A stretch of 41,934 bases of DNA from IMG/VR virus record IMGVR_UViG_3300022841_000027, positions 1 to 41,934 of that record; one strand, written 5' to 3'. This stretch comes from a virus. Both the position numbers and the translations under genes were made by a program. Each line of letters begins with the position of its first letter. Within the stretch, counting starts at the first letter, position 1. Shown here one piece after another: positions 13,659 to 21,930 of this stretch. The notes under the pieces were generated by a model. That model was not told the DNA's origin, did not search any database, and saw only the letters and a list, made by a program, of their open reading frames with translations.

Positions 13659-14624
13659 ATGGCATTGCCAAAACAAGTCGAAGCACAGATGAAAGAGCTA
13701 GAGGCGCTCGAAAAGCAGTTGGAAGCTGGAAACAAGCCACTCGCGGATGACGCAGGTGACGACACCACACCGACAGAGCCAGAAGACCCGAAATCTCAGG
13801 AAGCTGCGCCAACAAAACCTGTTGAAGTAAAGCCAGCCCCAGTGGAGCCTGACACGCAGGAAGAGACATGGCAGCAACGGTACAAAACTTTGAAGGGTAT
13901 GTACGACGCTGAAGTGCCTCGCTTACACGGACAGATGAAGGAACTCAAAGCCGAGATGGACGCAGTCCGCAAAGCCGCAGAGACCGAAAAAGCTGAACCC
14001 ACTAAGCCCGTGCAGTTAGAGAAACTGGTTACCGATGAAGACGTCCAAGCGTTCGGTGCTGACCTTATTGAAGTTCAGCGCAAAGTTGCACGCGAAGTGG
14101 CGATGGAATTCCGTGGTGACATCGACGATCTGCGAGCTGAGAATGAGAAGTTGCGCGAGCAGCTTACCCAGACCGGCACACAAATCAGCGAGTCCTCGTT
14201 TGAGCAGCGCCTGCATCGTGCAGTGCCTGACTTCGATGCAGTTAACGCAGACCCCAAGTGGGTTGAGTGGCTGAACGAAGTAGACCCACTCTTACGCGCC
14301 CCACGAAAGACTATCGCACAACAAGCGTTCAGCCAAGGCGACGCAGAAGGTGTAGCGCATTACGTGAAGCTTTTTAAAGCAACACAAAGTGCCGCGCCCG
14401 CAGCTAACCTGAAAGCCGAAGAGCTAGAGCGTCAGATTCAACCTACGAAAGCAGCCGCCAGCGGCCAAGTAGCTAGCCAAAAAGGTCGTATTTATACGAA
14501 CACGGACATCGAAAAAATGTTCGCAAAAGCAGCTAATTTGGGTGCGAGTGGCAAGCCGGAAGAGGCTCGTAAACTTGAAGCTGAAATCGATTCTGCTTTC
14601 ACAGACGGTCGTGTTACCGCCTGA
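13659..14624 (+). CDS. Capsid assembly scaffolding protein
   Basis: I use ATG 13659 (321 residues) because AAAGGA lies 7 nt upstream. The frame also extends to a TTG at 13638 without support. The protein is acidic and Pro/Thr-rich after an N-terminal coiled coil (QVEAQMKELEALEKQLEAGN). A second long coiled coil (RLHGQMKELKAEMDAVRKAA) follows, and the C-terminus is basic (ASQKGRIYTNTDIEKM). This composition and the position immediately before the coat gene are hallmarks of scaffold proteins, which direct procapsid assembly and leave before packaging. There is no sequence homology claim beyond composition and order. Confidence 0.85.
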   Translation: MALPKQVEAQMKELEALEKQLEAGNKPLADDAGDDTTPTEPEDPKSQEAAPTKPVEVKPAPVEPDTQEETWQQRYKTLKGMYDAEVPRLHGQMKELKAEMDAVRKAAETEKAEPTKPVQLEKLVTDEDVQAFGADLIEVQRKVAREVAMEFRGDIDDLRAENEKLREQLTQTGTQISESSFEQRLHRAVPDFDAVNADPKWVEWLNEVDPLLRAPRKTIAQQAFSQGDAEGVAHYVKLFKATQSAAPAANLKAEELERQIQPTKAAASGQVASQKGRIYTNTDIEKMFAKAANLGASGKPEEARKLEAEIDSAFTDGRVTA

Positions 14625-14659
14625 TGCAGAGTTAACCAACCCTACTAGGAGTTTTTTAA

Positions 14660-15661
14660 ATGGCCGCAGTATATCCTGTCCAATCCCCCTTTAATACGGA
14701 TCCTTCGTATTCAGGTTCTTTCATCCCCACATTGTGGTCTGGCAAGTTACTTTCTAAGTTCTACCAGAACACCACGATGTCAGAAATCTTCAACACCGAA
14801 TACGAAGGTGAACTGAAGAACCAAGGCGACACCATCCGTATTCGTTTGGCACCGTCTATCAGCATTAGCGACTACGTCGCTGGTGCAAACTTGACCTATG
14901 AAGTTCCAACGCCTATCTTCCAAGATATGCAAGTGAGCAAGGGCAAGTACTTCGGCGTGCAAGTTAACGACGTGTTGGCCTACCAGTCAGACATGAACTT
15001 GATGAACATGTTTACTGAAGACGCTGCCAAGCAGTTGAAAATCTCCATCGAGAACGAAGTGTTTTTTAACAGCTTTGTGACCGAAGGCCCTTCAGCCGCT
15101 AACGAAGGCGGTACCGCTGGTGCTATCTCTGCTGCTTACAACTTAGGCACTGATATTGCCCCAATTGACCAAGCTACCCCAGAGAACGTTCTGAAGGCTA
15201 TTTTGCGCATGTCTACAGTGTTGGACGAGCAGAACGTGCCCGAAGATGGCCGCTGGCTGGTTATGAGCCCGTTTGATCGTCATCTGTTGATGCAGTCAAC
15301 CTTAGCCCAAGCCTACTTCACAGGCGACGCCTCTAGCACCATCCGCACCGGCAAAGTAGGCATGATCGACCGTTTCACGGTTTACGTGTCTAACTTGTTG
15401 CCGCGCGGTGCTGCTGCTAAAGCTTTGGTTGCTGGCTTGACCGACCCATCTACTGGTGGTGCTGTTACCGACGCTAAAGCCCGTCGCACCATGGTTGCTG
15501 GTACTAAGGCCGCTGTGTCTTTTGCCATGACCGTGAATAAGACTGAGCCTTTGCGCAACCAGACAGACTTCGGCGACATCGTCCGTGGTTTGGCTGTGTA
15601 CGGTCGCAGGACTGTTAAGCCAGAAGCTATGGTAGTCGCTCAGGTCGGCTCGGCAACCTGA
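14660..15661 (+). CDS. Major capsid protein (HK97-fold)
   Basis: The 333-residue protein follows the scaffold and has an AGGAG site before its ATG. It contains SGKLLSKFYQNTTMSEIFNT, then GDTIRIRLAPSISISDY, DMQVSKGKYFGVQVNDV and WLVMSPFDRHLLMQS. This order matches P22-type/podoviral coat proteins of the HK97 fold as I know them. The coding sequence is richer in preferred-looking codons (repeated gct, ggt, ttg, aac) than its neighbours, as expected for the most abundant protein. It is bracketed by the strong promoter at 13292 and the terminator at 15668. Shell subunit, hundreds of copies. Confidence 0.93.
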   Translation: MAAVYPVQSPFNTDPSYSGSFIPTLWSGKLLSKFYQNTTMSEIFNTEYEGELKNQGDTIRIRLAPSISISDYVAGANLTYEVPTPIFQDMQVSKGKYFGVQVNDVLAYQSDMNLMNMFTEDAAKQLKISIENEVFFNSFVTEGPSAANEGGTAGAISAAYNLGTDIAPIDQATPENVLKAILRMSTVLDEQNVPEDGRWLVMSPFDRHLLMQSTLAQAYFTGDASSTIRTGKVGMIDRFTVYVSNLLPRGAAAKALVAGLTDPSTGGAVTDAKARRTMVAGTKAAVSFAMTVNKTEPLRNQTDFGDIVRGLAVYGRRTVKPEAMVVAQVGSAT

Positions 15662-15667
15662 TAAACT

Positions 15668-15690
15668 GGGGCCCTTCGGGGCCCCTTTTT
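15668..15690 (+). terminator. Intrinsic terminator after the coat gene
   Basis: GGGGCCC (15668-15674), TTCG tetraloop, GGGCCCC (15679-15685), then TTTTT. This is a 7-bp all-GC stem with the most stable tetraloop. It starts 7 nt after the coat stop and would end or attenuate the capsid transcript, giving the downstream tail genes lower expression. Confidence 0.9.
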
Positions 15691-15704
15691 ACTTTGGAGA
15701 TAAC

Positions 15705-15995
15705 ATGACAGTCGACGAAATTATTAAAAAATTAAACGGCACATACAACGCAAATAAAGTACGCGCTATGGTGGACGGTCAAATTACTACTGTTGCTATG
15801 TTTGTTGACAGTGAACTTACGCTTACCGACGAAGGCCGACGTGCGCTTAACCAAGCTGACTCTCAGGTTGTAGACGTTGTGGAAGTTAAGAGCGCCCGCA
15901 AAACAAAAGCCAAAGCACTAACAGACTTAGATATTGACACCATAAATATCACTACTGCTGTAGAATTGGGCGACACCCAAGCTCTGGGCAAGTGA
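15705..15995 (+). CDS. Hypothetical head/tail-junction region protein (96 aa)
   Basis: ATG 15705 follows TTTGGAGATAAC. The 96-residue protein (MTVDEIIKKLNGTYNANKVR onward) has an N-terminal alpha/beta part, a basic KSARKTKAKAL stretch and an acidic C-terminus. It comes directly after the coat terminator and before the adaptor gene, a slot often used by minor head or head-completion proteins. No family recognised. Confidence 0.72.
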   Translation: MTVDEIIKKLNGTYNANKVRAMVDGQITTVAMFVDSELTLTDEGRRALNQADSQVVDVVEVKSARKTKAKALTDLDIDTINITTAVELGDTQALGK

Positions 15996-16003
15996 GGTAA
16001 ATA

Positions 16004-16681
16004 ATGGCCACCGTAAAAGTTGTAGAACTTATATCCAAAGTACAGACACTGCTACAAGACACTACAAATGTGCGTTGGCCGGTCGTAGAGTTGCAGGGCT
16101 GGCTGAATGACTCGTACCGCGAAGTAGTAAACCTGCGCCCGGACGCCAATACTCAGACAGCAACGTTTACGTGCGCTGCGGGTGCCCGGCAAGTTCTGAC
16201 CACTGGCATCACAAACGCCACCAGACTTGTAGAGGTTATACGCAATGTGTCCGCTACGTCAGATAAGCGCGCAGTTCGCTTGATAGACCGACGCATGCTG
16301 GACGAGCAGCGCCGCACATGGTATGACGAGGCGCAGGTTGCTACGGTTCAACACTATATGTTTGACCCACGCGTACCAAAAGAGTTTCTGGTGTACCCAC
16401 CAGCGACTACTGCGGCGCAGCTTGAGTTGTCTTATGCGGCGATACCTGCGGGGCACCAGCTAACAGAAACGCAGCTCCTAAACCAAGCTACGGCAGATGT
16501 AATTTCTGTAGACGACAGCTTTGCAAACGCAATACTAGACTACATACTGTATCGTGCCTACAGCAAGGACGCCGAATACGCCGCTAACGCACAGCGCGCT
16601 GTAGCGCACTACCAAGCGTTCCAATCATCACTTGGCGTTACTGCACAAACAAACGCTGCTAGCCAGCCCGGAGCCGCGTAA
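16004..16681 (+). CDS. Phage adaptor protein (DUF6682-like), head-tail connection
   Basis: The 225-residue protein has the layout of the phage adaptor (DUF6682-like) family: an N-terminal helical part with WPVVELQGWLNDSYREVVNL, a beta-rich centre, DPRVPKEFLVYPP, and a C-terminal helix around DDSFANAILDYILYRAYSKD. Such proteins sit below the portal, as T7 gp11-type adaptors do, and prepare the nozzle. The recognition is from memory of family pattern. The next gene starts at its stop codon (1-nt overlap). Confidence 0.8.
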   Translation: MATVKVVELISKVQTLLQDTTNVRWPVVELQGWLNDSYREVVNLRPDANTQTATFTCAAGARQVLTTGITNATRLVEVIRNVSATSDKRAVRLIDRRMLDEQRRTWYDEAQVATVQHYMFDPRVPKEFLVYPPATTAAQLELSYAAIPAGHQLTETQLLNQATADVISVDDSFANAILDYILYRAYSKDAEYAANAQRAVAHYQAFQSSLGVTAQTNAASQPGAA

Positions 16682-17289
16682 TGGCTAAGGTCTGGAGCGA
16701 CTTTTACTCGCTGCTAGCGCCGCACGTTCCCGGGTGCCCTGATGTATCGATGGATACCCACTTGTCTGCAGCCGCAGCTGATTTTTTGGCGCGTTCACAA
16801 GTGTGGCGGGACGTAGCTGACAAAGTCTTTCTGGTACCGAACGTCAGTACGTACGACATATCTGCAGATTTTCCCATAGAGAGAATAACCGCCGCAGCAA
16901 TAGACGGTAGCGACATTACGCAGGTAGACTCTCGGGAAATACCGGAAAAAAATCGTTCGGAAGTGGGTGAGCCTACAAAATTCTGGGTTGTTCAGGACAC
17001 AATGATCTCTGTGTGGCCAATTCCGGACAAGCGCTACACAATGTCTTTTAGGGCAGCGCTGAAGCCAAGTCGTACGGCGCTATCTGTACCAGACTGGGTC
17101 TATGAGGTTTGGGCTGACGCGCTTGTGTCAGGCGCAATAGCCCGTTTAGCGGCTATCCCGAACAAAGAGTGGTCAGACATAAACGCTGCGAGTATGCACA
17201 AGCTGATGTTTGAGCGGGCAATTACTAGCGCTCGCGTTAGAGACCTACGCGGTGTTGAGTCGACTGTAAAAATGCGACCGTTTTACTAG
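16681..17289 (+). CDS. Second tail adaptor / tubular-A-like protein (202 aa)
   Basis: It starts at ATG 16681, overlapping the upstream TAA by one base, so it is coupled. The 202-residue protein has an N-terminal helical segment (MAKVWSDFYSLLAPHVPGCP), a beta centre with KFWVVQDTMISVWPIPDKRY and a helical end (VPDWVYEVWADALVSGAIAR). This resembles the pattern of podoviral adaptor proteins and of the preceding gene, suggesting an ancient duplication or paralogous ring proteins. A structural role at the head-tail joint is likely. Confidence 0.72.
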   Translation: MAKVWSDFYSLLAPHVPGCPDVSMDTHLSAAAADFLARSQVWRDVADKVFLVPNVSTYDISADFPIERITAAAIDGSDITQVDSREIPEKNRSEVGEPTKFWVVQDTMISVWPIPDKRYTMSFRAALKPSRTALSVPDWVYEVWADALVSGAIARLAAIPNKEWSDINAASMHKLMFERAITSARVRDLRGVESTVKMRPFY

Positions 17290-17298
17290 AGGTAGGGT

Positions 17299-17631
17299 AT
17301 GGCCGATAAAATTTTACTGGTGCAGGGCGATACGCGACCGCCACTTAACGTAACCCTGACGGATACCACAACCGCCGCGGCCATAAACGTTGGGGGTGCT
17401 ACAGTACGGCTGAAATTTCGCGCCGTGGGTGACACGACAGTTCGCTCTACCCTTGTGGGTTCTGTGACTGATGGAGCTGCTGGGCAGGTTTCGTTCTTCT
17501 GGGCGGACGACCCCACGGCTTTAGCTGGCGACGCTGGTGACTACGAAGCGGAAATTGAGATTACATTCGCGGATACGACCGTGCAGACTGTGTATGAGCT
17601 GCTAAAGTTTAAGTTGCGACAGGAGTTCTGA
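17299..17631 (+). CDS. BppU_N-like small structural protein (110 aa)
   Basis: The 110-residue beta-rich protein (LLVQGDTRPPLNVTLTD, then INVGGATVRLKFR and AGDYEAEIEITF) follows the N-terminal domain pattern of phage baseplate upper proteins: GDxxPxLxxxLxD, then a xGAxVxxxFR strand, then an AGxYxAEIEI strand. In siphoviruses this domain attaches receptor-binding proteins. Here it stands alone between adaptors and fibre genes, so it may be a small peripheral tail or fibre-attachment subunit. The ribosome site is AGGTAGGG. It overlaps the next ORF by one base. Confidence 0.72.
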   Translation: MADKILLVQGDTRPPLNVTLTDTTTAAAINVGGATVRLKFRAVGDTTVRSTLVGSVTDGAAGQVSFFWADDPTALAGDAGDYEAEIEITFADTTVQTVYELLKFKLRQEF

Positions 17632-18524
17632 TGATAACCACCGCAGTGCTAAAGCCGGTGGCTTCTGCGGTGAGCAGCTTACTAGCTTCGGGCACTCAGT
17701 ACTCTAGCCCACAAGTATCGGTAGAGAGTGTTTACGCAGCGGTTGTAGCAGCGCTAGATTATTCAGGTCGAACTAAGCAAATACTGAATACTGCGCTTGT
17801 TTTAGAGCATATAAACCTAGCTATAAGTAAGACGGCCTCGGACTTTATAAGCAGCGGGGATACAGTAGTCCTGAGAGCGCGTAAAAACGCGGCTGATGCT
17901 GTCAGCGTGCCGGATGTCGTAACGATAGTCAAGTTCTTCCTACGAGTCTTTGCAGATAGCGCCGAACCGGCGGACGCAGTAGGCAAGGCATTCAACAAGC
18001 TACTTTCTGCGTCTTTGTCGCAGTCTTCATTCGCGCTGCAGGACGAACAAACTTTTGCTGTTGATTTAGCCGCTGTCGATTCGCAGCCTATAGCAGACAT
18101 AAACCAAAAGTCCGCCATTAAAGTCTTGGCGCATGCTGTCGGTGTTACGGAGGCTCTAAGCAGCGCAGTTGGTAAATCAGCTATCGACAGTGTTGCGCCA
18201 GTTGAGTCGGCGTACTCTGAAATAGCTAAAGCCGCTCAGGACAGCGTAGGAGCTCCGGATTCGCAGAGTTTTGCGTTTACGCAGGTACTAGAAGACTTAT
18301 TTGCGCTAAACGATACGTCTACTTCAGAAGACGGCTCTACGTACGCGGCTACTAAGTACATAAATAATGTGTATGCTGCTGGAGACACCGCGGCATATAA
18401 TATCAGCAAGGTTTTATTCGACGCCCAAGCTCTGGCCGAGTCTGGCAACGTCATCTCTCAGGGCTATTGTGACTTAACTTACTTTGAGTCCAACTACATC
18501 GGTGAGTACCGAGAATTTGCATAG
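17631..18524 (+). CDS. Repetitive Ala/Asp/Ser-rich structural protein (297 aa)
   Basis: Most of the protein is made of imperfect repeats of about 21-25 residues carrying a K-x-x-x-D or A-x-x-D element followed by a hydrophobic step and a second Asp/Glu. Examples are SKTASDFISSGDTV, KNAADAVSVPDVV, KSAIDSVAPVESAY, KAAQDSVGAPDSQ. It ends in an aromatic segment (GYCDLTYFESNYIGEYREFA). Similar Asp/Ala/Ser repeat proteins occur in aquatic phages as virion components. The function is unknown. A fibrous linker or head/tail decoration is plausible. It begins with an overlapping start at the upstream stop. Confidence 0.75.
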   Translation: MITTAVLKPVASAVSSLLASGTQYSSPQVSVESVYAAVVAALDYSGRTKQILNTALVLEHINLAISKTASDFISSGDTVVLRARKNAADAVSVPDVVTIVKFFLRVFADSAEPADAVGKAFNKLLSASLSQSSFALQDEQTFAVDLAAVDSQPIADINQKSAIKVLAHAVGVTEALSSAVGKSAIDSVAPVESAYSEIAKAAQDSVGAPDSQSFAFTQVLEDLFALNDTSTSEDGSTYAATKYINNVYAAGDTAAYNISKVLFDAQALAESGNVISQGYCDLTYFESNYIGEYREFA

Positions 18525-18533
18525 GAGCACATC

Positions 18534-18971
18534 ATGATTCAAGACCAAGTAACCGCCACAGGCGCAGTCAAAATCCAGATCACAGCGCCGGACGGCACCG
18601 TTAAGTCTGAAAAGACCATCAAGAACCTCGTCGTAACGGCGGGTAAAGGGTACATCGCCAGTCGCATGACTGGTACGGCTACCGCTATGAGCCACATGTC
18701 TGTTGGTTCTGGCACAACCGCCGCGAACGCTGCGGATACGGCGTTAGGTACCGAGTTGGGCCGCGTAACTCTGGCTTCCGGTGTCACGTCCGGCGCGGAG
18801 GTTACGTACGTTGCTAGCTTACCAGCGGGCACAGGCACAGGCGCTGTTACTGAGGCCGGTATTTTTAACGCATCTAGCGGCGGCGTTATGTTAGCTCGCA
18901 CTGTGTTCCCTGTGGTCAACAAAGGCGCAGACGACGGCATGACCATCACTTGGGTTGTGACTGTAAGCTAA
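18534..18971 (+). CDS. Tail/fibre-associated structural protein (145 aa)
   Basis: The 145-residue beta-rich, low-charge protein is preceded by AGGAG. The motifs KNLVVTAGKGYIASRMTG, then SHMSVGSGTTAA and VTEAGIFN-ASSGG, recur in short phage tail-fibre-associated proteins in my memory, usually directly before a fibre gene as here (25 nt upstream of the S74 fibre). It is probably part of, or a chaperone or attachment for, the fibre. Confidence 0.75.
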   Translation: MIQDQVTATGAVKIQITAPDGTVKSEKTIKNLVVTAGKGYIASRMTGTATAMSHMSVGSGTTAANAADTALGTELGRVTLASGVTSGAEVTYVASLPAGTGTGAVTEAGIFNASSGGVMLARTVFPVVNKGADDGMTITWVVTVS

Positions 18972-18996
18972 TTTAGTTTTGTATTGAGGATTTCAC

Positions 18997-20886
18997 ATGG
19001 CCACCATCGTTCTACGCAGCGGCAAGGGCTCGCCCCTTACCAACACAGAAGTCGACGCAAACTTTAGCAACCTGAACACGGGCAAGCTAGAGCTCGGCGG
19101 TACATATTCTAGCGGCACAGCCAACGGAGTCACCTACCTCAACGGCTCTAAGGTTCTCACCTCTGGGTCTGCGCTGACGTTTGATGGGACGAATTTGGGT
19201 GTTGGAGGCGCATCTACTGGCGCAAAAGTCTCCATTAAAAAAGGCGAAGCGGGGGCGATTCTTCGTTTGACTGACGGCTCCCAGCAAAGTATGGATATTT
19301 CATCCAATGCCGGTGCTGGTGGTGCTGGGGTTATTACAACTGACACGGTAAATTCAGGGGCACAGGCTTGGGCTATCAGCAACGCCGAACAAATGCGCCT
19401 AACCTCAACGGGGCTGGGGATTGGGACGAGTTCGCCTGCTTATAAGTTGGAGGTGCAAACAGGTGCTTTTGGCGCAGCGCTTTGGGCACAAACAGGCGGG
19501 ACAACAAGCAGCTATACTATTGCTGATTTTAGGACAGGTACTAACCTTTCAGCCCTCCAACTGTTTGGAGATGGTACATCAGTTTGGCGCGGTGGCGCTA
19601 TGCGCCTCGACTCCAGCGGGAATTTGCTGTTGGGGACTACGAGTACATTAGGTGCTAAGTTTGCTTTGTACGGTACACAAGGCGGCACAAACTCAAACAT
19701 TCAAATTACCAATCCGGGATACGGTACAGGGTGTATGGGTGTTAATGGAACAAGTTCAAACTTTAAAATCTACAACTGCTATTCAAACGGAACAATCGGG
19801 ACTGGCGTAGGTATTGATATTGATACCAGCGGCAACGTAGGGATTGGGACGAGTTCACCTACATACAAAGTAGACGCAACTGCCCCAAATTTGGGGAATA
19901 CGTCTGGTAACGAAGCGTACTTGTATCGTGGTACAACGTATACGGGCAACACTGACGCGTTCGAGGCGCTATACCAGCGCACAAGTAGCGTTAGCGGCTG
20001 GCCCAATGCGGATTTAATTTTAAGAAGGAACGTAGACTCGTCTGTTGGGCAGAGTCAGATTCGGTTTAATGGCAATAACTCTACTTCGTTTTGGACAAAT
20101 TCAGCCGAACGCATGCGCATCACCATCGCAGGCAACGTAGGGATTGGGACGACTTCCCCTACTGGTAAACTTGATGTGGTTGGCGGAAGAAGTTTCTTTG
20201 CTGCCAATAACGAAAATTATGCAGTGGGCGTTAGATACCACTCTAGTGGCGGCTCGATGTATTTTGGCGCAACAAGTGCTTCTAGTACGCCTGACGGTGG
20301 CATCTTTAATTCTGGTGGTTCCCAGATTATTTCATTTAATAATAACTTAAACGTAGGGATTGGGACGAGTTCGCCAGCAAAGAAGCTCGATATACGCGGG
20401 GCTAGTGATGGATTAGCAATACTTGTTCCATCCGATGACTTAAACGCGACTAACGATATATTCCAAATTACAAATGCTGCAGTTTCCAACGTATTTTTCA
20501 TAAGGAAAAACGGGAACGCCGTAAATACGAATAATAGTTACACTGGCATTTCTGACCTTAAACTCAAAGAGAATGTTGTTGACGTTTCGCCAAAATTGGC
20601 TGACCTACTCGATGTTCGCGTGGTTAGTTACAACCTAAAGCCTTCTCTTGGCTACGCTGGAGATAAACATATCGGGGTGGTTGCCCAAGAACTTGAAAAG
20701 ATATTCCCCGGCTTGATAGAGGAAAGTACAGACTACGAACAGCAAGGCGATGAAAGGGTTGACCTCGGGACTGTTACCAAATCGGTGAAGTACAGCATAT
20801 TTGTACCAATGCTCATCAAAGCCATCCAAGAACAACAAGCCCTTATCGCCTCACTAACCGCACGTCTTGACGCTGCAAATCTTTAA
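18997..20886 (+). CDS. Tail fibre with C-terminal S74 intramolecular chaperone
   Basis: The 629-residue protein has an N-terminal phage-fibre segment (RSGKGSPLTNTEVDANFSNL) and a shaft with repeats of the NVGIGTSSPxxKLDV type at about residues 141, 282, 382 and 454. The C-terminal peptidase S74 domain has the self-cleavage element SDLKLKEN at 519-526, then GVVAQELEKIFPGL and a final coiled coil (IKAIQEQQALIASLTARLDA). S74 domains assemble the trimeric fibre and then cut themselves off at the Ser. The protein is the likely host-receptor-binding fibre. The shaft repeats are near-identical at DNA level, which favours recombination. Confidence 0.92.
   Translation: MATIVLRSGKGSPLTNTEVDANFSNLNTGKLELGGTYSSGTANGVTYLNGSKVLTSGSALTFDGTNLGVGGASTGAKVSIKKGEAGAILRLTDGSQQSMDISSNAGAGGAGVITTDTVNSGAQAWAISNAEQMRLTSTGLGIGTSSPAYKLEVQTGAFGAALWAQTGGTTSSYTIADFRTGTNLSALQLFGDGTSVWRGGAMRLDSSGNLLLGTTSTLGAKFALYGTQGGTNSNIQITNPGYGTGCMGVNGTSSNFKIYNCYSNGTIGTGVGIDIDTSGNVGIGTSSPTYKVDATAPNLGNTSGNEAYLYRGTTYTGNTDAFEALYQRTSSVSGWPNADLILRRNVDSSVGQSQIRFNGNNSTSFWTNSAERMRITIAGNVGIGTTSPTGKLDVVGGRSFFAANNENYAVGVRYHSSGGSMYFGATSASSTPDGGIFNSGGSQIISFNNNLNVGIGTSSPAKKLDIRGASDGLAILVPSDDLNATNDIFQITNAAVSNVFFIRKNGNAVNTNNSYTGISDLKLKENVVDVSPKLADLLDVRVVSYNLKPSLGYAGDKHIGVVAQELEKIFPGLIEESTDYEQQGDERVDLGTVTKSVKYSIFVPMLIKAIQEQQALIASLTARLDAANL
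19417..20372 (+). repeat. Dispersed 17-bp repeat within the fibre gene
   Basis: The 17-mer gggattgggacgagttc occurs at 19417-19433, 19840-19856 and 20356-20372, and with one change (gacttc) at 20140-20156. The second and third copies share five more bases upstream (gcaac-gta). All encode GIGTSSP or GIGTTSP in the fibre shaft. The DNA identity exceeds what protein conservation requires. Confidence 0.85.
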
Positions 20887-20901
20887 CTGAAGGAAACTAA
20901 A

Positions 20902-21192
20902 ATGACTACATGGAATATTGCACAACTTGAGCGCCGTACATCTGATGGATTTGTAACTACCGCACACTGGACTTGCTCTGGCGTTGATGGTGAGTTTAGT
21001 GGTAACACATACGGCTCTATCGGGCTAGAAGGTGTTGTAACAACAGCTTACGAAGACATCACTGAAGAGCAGGCAATCGGCTGGGTTAAATCAGCGATGG
21101 GTGAAGAAACTGTTGCGGCTACTGAAGCATCGGTGGCAACTCAGATTGAAGCTCAAAAGAACCCTGTGGCGGCCTCCGGTACGCCTTGGTAA
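20902..21192 (+). CDS. DUF7936-like small protein after the fibre (96 aa)
   Basis: The 96-residue protein (MTTWNIAQLERRTSDGFVTT onward, ending AQKNPVAASGTPW) matches, from memory, a small conserved family encoded just after fibre genes in podoviruses of aquatic bacteria. It contains a repeated beta pattern with TTAHWTCSGVDGEFSG and a helix with EEQAIGWVKSAMG. The ribosome site is GAAGGAAAC. It is probably a structural or fibre-tip accessory, but its function is not known. Confidence 0.75.
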   Translation: MTTWNIAQLERRTSDGFVTTAHWTCSGVDGEFSGNTYGSIGLEGVVTTAYEDITEEQAIGWVKSAMGEETVAATEASVATQIEAQKNPVAASGTPW

Positions 21193-21203
21193 ATTAACGG
21201 GAA

Positions 21204-21225
21204 GCCACCGCCCGACCTCGGTGGC
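21204..21225 (+). other. Intergenic hairpin without U-tract
   Basis: GCCACCG (21204-21210) pairs with CGGTGGC (21219-21225) around an 8-nt loop. The following bases are gcattaaagg, so it is not a classic terminator. It lies directly before the ribosome site of the next gene and may stabilise or process the mRNA at the entry to the lysis cassette. Confidence 0.6.
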
Positions 21226-21242
21226 GCATTAAAGGAACTACG

Positions 21243-21482
21243 ATGGAAAACAAAAAAACACCCATCCAGATCGACGGCGTTGACTATCAGTTTGAGGACA
21301 TGACGCAAGAGCAGCAGATGCTGGTCAACCACGTCGCAGACTTAGACCGTAAACTCAACTCCGCACGCTTTAACGTAGACCAGCTACAGGTTGGCCGTGA
21401 CGCGTTTATGTCGCTGCTTGCCGAAGCGCTAAAGCCCAAAGCTGAGGGTGACGAACTAATCCTTGCAGATACGCCGGATTAA
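21243..21482 (+). CDS. DUF6447-like small protein (79 aa)
   Basis: The 79-residue protein (MENKKTPIQIDGVDYQFEDM, then TQEQQMLVNHVADLDRKLNS) matches the DUF6447 pattern as I remember it, with a short N-terminal beta hairpin and a long helical section able to form a coiled coil. In related phages it sits between the fibre accessory gene and the lysis genes, as here. The ribosome site is AAAGGAAC. The function is unknown. A fibre or tail chaperone is one option. Confidence 0.75.
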   Translation: MENKKTPIQIDGVDYQFEDMTQEQQMLVNHVADLDRKLNSARFNVDQLQVGRDAFMSLLAEALKPKAEGDELILADTPD

Positions 21483-21483
21483 C

Positions 21484-21930
21484 GTGCTTGCTGAACTTGC
21501 TGTTGCCAATGCTGCGTTTGCAGTTATTAAAGAAACTGTTGCTAATGGTGGAGACATCATGGCAGCGGGGCAGCACCTGTTCAGCTTCTTCGATAATAAA
21601 GCGGCGATAGCTAAGAAAGCCAACGCAAGCGGCTCGGATTCAGAAGCGTTTTTTGCACTAGAGGCTATCAAACGGAACGAACAAGAGCTGCAAGAAATAA
21701 TGGTCTACTGCGGGCGGGCGGGGTTGTGGGACGATTGGTTGCAGTTCCAAGCTGATGCAAAGCGAAAACGAGATGCAGCGGTCAAGGCTGAAGCACTAGC
21801 TAGATACAAACGTAAACAAACGATTTGGGCGTGGGTTAACGGTATTTTGATTACGGTTTCTGTTTTGTCTGGCGTGATTGTTATCGCCATATTGGTGTGG
21901 GCCATATATACAAGGGGCGGAAATGGATGA
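21484..21930 (+). CDS. Membrane-anchored lysis-region protein (148 aa)
   Basis: I start at GTG 21484 (VLAELAVANAAFAVIKETVA) because homologs I recall begin at this point (MLELA-ANAAF). A TTG 21 nt upstream is possible. It begins one base after the upstream stop. The helical N-terminal half has GGDIMAAGQHLFSFFDNKAA, the middle is basic (AKRKRDAAVKAEALARYKRK), and it ends with one transmembrane helix (ILITVSVLSGVIVIAILVWA) at about residues 120-143. It is found next to holin/endolysin genes in aquatic podoviruses. It could be a pinholin-like, anti-holin or inner-membrane spanin component. Confidence 0.75.
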   Translation: MLAELAVANAAFAVIKETVANGGDIMAAGQHLFSFFDNKAAIAKKANASGSDSEAFFALEAIKRNEQELQEIMVYCGRAGLWDDWLQFQADAKRKRDAAVKAEALARYKRKQTIWAWVNGILITVSVLSGVIVIAILVWAIYTRGGNG

